From: Microcoleaceae cyanobacterium UBA11344
GTDB lineage: Bacteria > Cyanobacteriota > Cyanobacteriia > Cyanobacteriales > Microcoleaceae
DNA length: 5,803 bases
Assembly (NCBI GenBank): GCA_003483675.1
Contig: DMYK01000007.1
Coordinates: 1 to 5,803, forward strand
Reading direction: 5' to 3'
Both the position numbers and the translations under genes were made by a program. The notes beneath the pieces were generated by a model, which was given only the letters and a program-made list of their open reading frames with translations, did not search any database and was not told the DNA's origin. This document shows positions 5,225 to 5,803 of the stretch, piece by piece (within the stretch, counting starts at the first letter, position 1; every line of letters begins with the position of its first letter).

Positions 5225-5803
5225 ATGACTCAACAACAACCCCGGATTTGCATTCTCGGCGGAGGCTTCGGCGGACTCTACACGGCCCTGCGCTTGAGTC
5301 AGTTACCCTTCTCCAAAGCGGAAAAACCCGAAATTGTCCTAGTCGATCGCCGCGATCGATTTTTGTTCGTGCCCCTGCTGTACGAACTCCTGACAGGCGA
5401 ACTGCAAACTTGGGAAATTGCCCCACCCTTTTCCGAACTCTTAGAAAACACAGGCGTGCGCTTTTGTCAAGGAACTGTTTCCGGCATCGACTTGGAGACA
5501 AAACGAGTCAAGTTACACGACGGGCCAGAATTTAGCTGCGATCGACTTGTCCTAGCTTTAGGCGGCGAAACCCCGCTAGATATGGTCAAAGGCGCTGTTG
5601 AATATGCTTACTCATTTCGCACTCTCGACCACGCTTACCGATTAGAAGAAAGACTGCGATTTTTAGAAGCCAAAAATACCGATAAAATTCGCATCGCGAT
5701 CGTCGGTGCCGGTTATTCGGGAGTAGAATTAGCTTGCAAACTAGGCGATCGACTCGGAGACAAAGGTCGCGTGCGGTTAATCGAGCAAGGCGACACGATA
5801 CTG
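5225..5803 (+). CDS. ndbB: Type II NAD(P)H dehydrogenase-like FAD/NAD(P) oxidoreductase (NdbB-like), N-terminal part
   Basis: The ATG at 5225 opens a frame of 193 codons that runs off the window end. The N-terminus RICILGGGFGGLYTALRL is a Rossmann FAD-binding motif (G12, G14, G17), and D41 at the end of the second strand (IVLVDRRDRF) should bind the FAD ribose. A second dinucleotide motif, IAIVGAGYSGVELACKLGDR (from about residue 157; G161, G163, G166), is the NAD(P)H site. The order FAD motif, DRFLFVPLLYELLTGE, VLALGG, then the NAD(P) motif is that of two-dinucleotide-binding-domain NDH-2 enzymes, usually 400-450 aa. From memory it most resembles cyanobacterial NdbB (Synechocystis slr1743). 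NdbB is a membrane-associated NAD(P)H:quinone oxidoreductase reported to reduce demethylnaphthoquinone in phylloquinone synthesis. Other Ndb paralogues cannot be excluded without the C-terminal half. No Shine-Dalgarno is visible before the ATG, which is common in cyanobacteria. It is divergent from the DCC-family gene. Confidence 0.85.
   Translation, partial: MTQQQPRICILGGGFGGLYTALRLSQLPFSKAEKPEIVLVDRRDRFLFVPLLYELLTGELQTWEIAPPFSELLENTGVRFCQGTVSGIDLETKRVKLHDGPEFSCDRLVLALGGETPLDMVKGAVEYAYSFRTLDHAYRLEERLRFLEAKNTDKIRIAIVGAGYSGVELACKLGDRLGDKGRVRLIEQGDTIL

Noticed and set aside
5175..5535. Overlapping open frames on both strands across the start of the Ndb-like gene
   Set aside because: Their Arg/Ser-rich translations show no domain, and they are shadows of the clear FAD/NAD(P) oxidoreductase frame.

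Overview
The window looks like chromosomal DNA from a filamentous cyanobacterium, most likely an Oscillatoriales-type genome (Microcoleus/Oscillatoria/Phormidium-like). This rests on the frequent CGATCG cores (more than a dozen, with one perfect HIP1 octamer GCGATCGC at 2989-2996), on the gene content, and on intergenic repeats typical of these genomes: GGGAATT heptamers, C5-6TTaaaAAG5-6 palindromes and AGAAACCGGGTTT hairpins. The genus is inference.

Positions 1-3554 (+) hold the C-terminal 1183 codons of a very large signalling protein. In order these are the end of an AAA-type ATPase module, a long helical TPR-like region, a GAF domain, a short coiled coil, and a complete histidine kinase core. 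The 5' end lies outside the window. In the best-known family with this layout that end carries a Ser/Thr kinase domain.

Positions 3555-3968 are a repeat-rich intergenic stretch. It has a nested palindromic element (3569-3774), then the first copy (3776-3828) of a 53-nt two-hairpin repeat, then the leader of the next gene. A small conserved-type hypothetical gene (3969-4388, +) follows. The second copy of the 53-nt repeat (4398-4450) lies just after its stop, so the gene is bracketed by direct repeats.

Positions 4475-4891 (-) encode a DCC-family (DUF393) thiol-disulfide oxidoreductase-like protein, convergent with the hypothetical gene. Its start codon directly abuts a heptamer array (4892-4919). 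The array seems to be interrupted by an element with interdigitated inverted repeats (4938-4988) and resumes at 4999-5017. An 81-bp MITE-like palindrome (5046-5126) and a pyrimidine-rich tract follow. From 5225 to the window end (+) runs the N-terminal part of a FAD/NAD(P)-binding type II NAD(P)H dehydrogenase-like protein that resembles cyanobacterial NdbB.

There is no sign of a shared operon: the genes are + , + , - , + with long repeat-filled gaps. A redox link between the divergent DCC and Ndb-like genes is possible but unproven. I see no CRISPR array, tRNA, rRNA, transposase or clear novel multi-gene system. The unusual content is the density and architecture of non-coding repeats, which fill roughly 60 % of the intergenic DNA.
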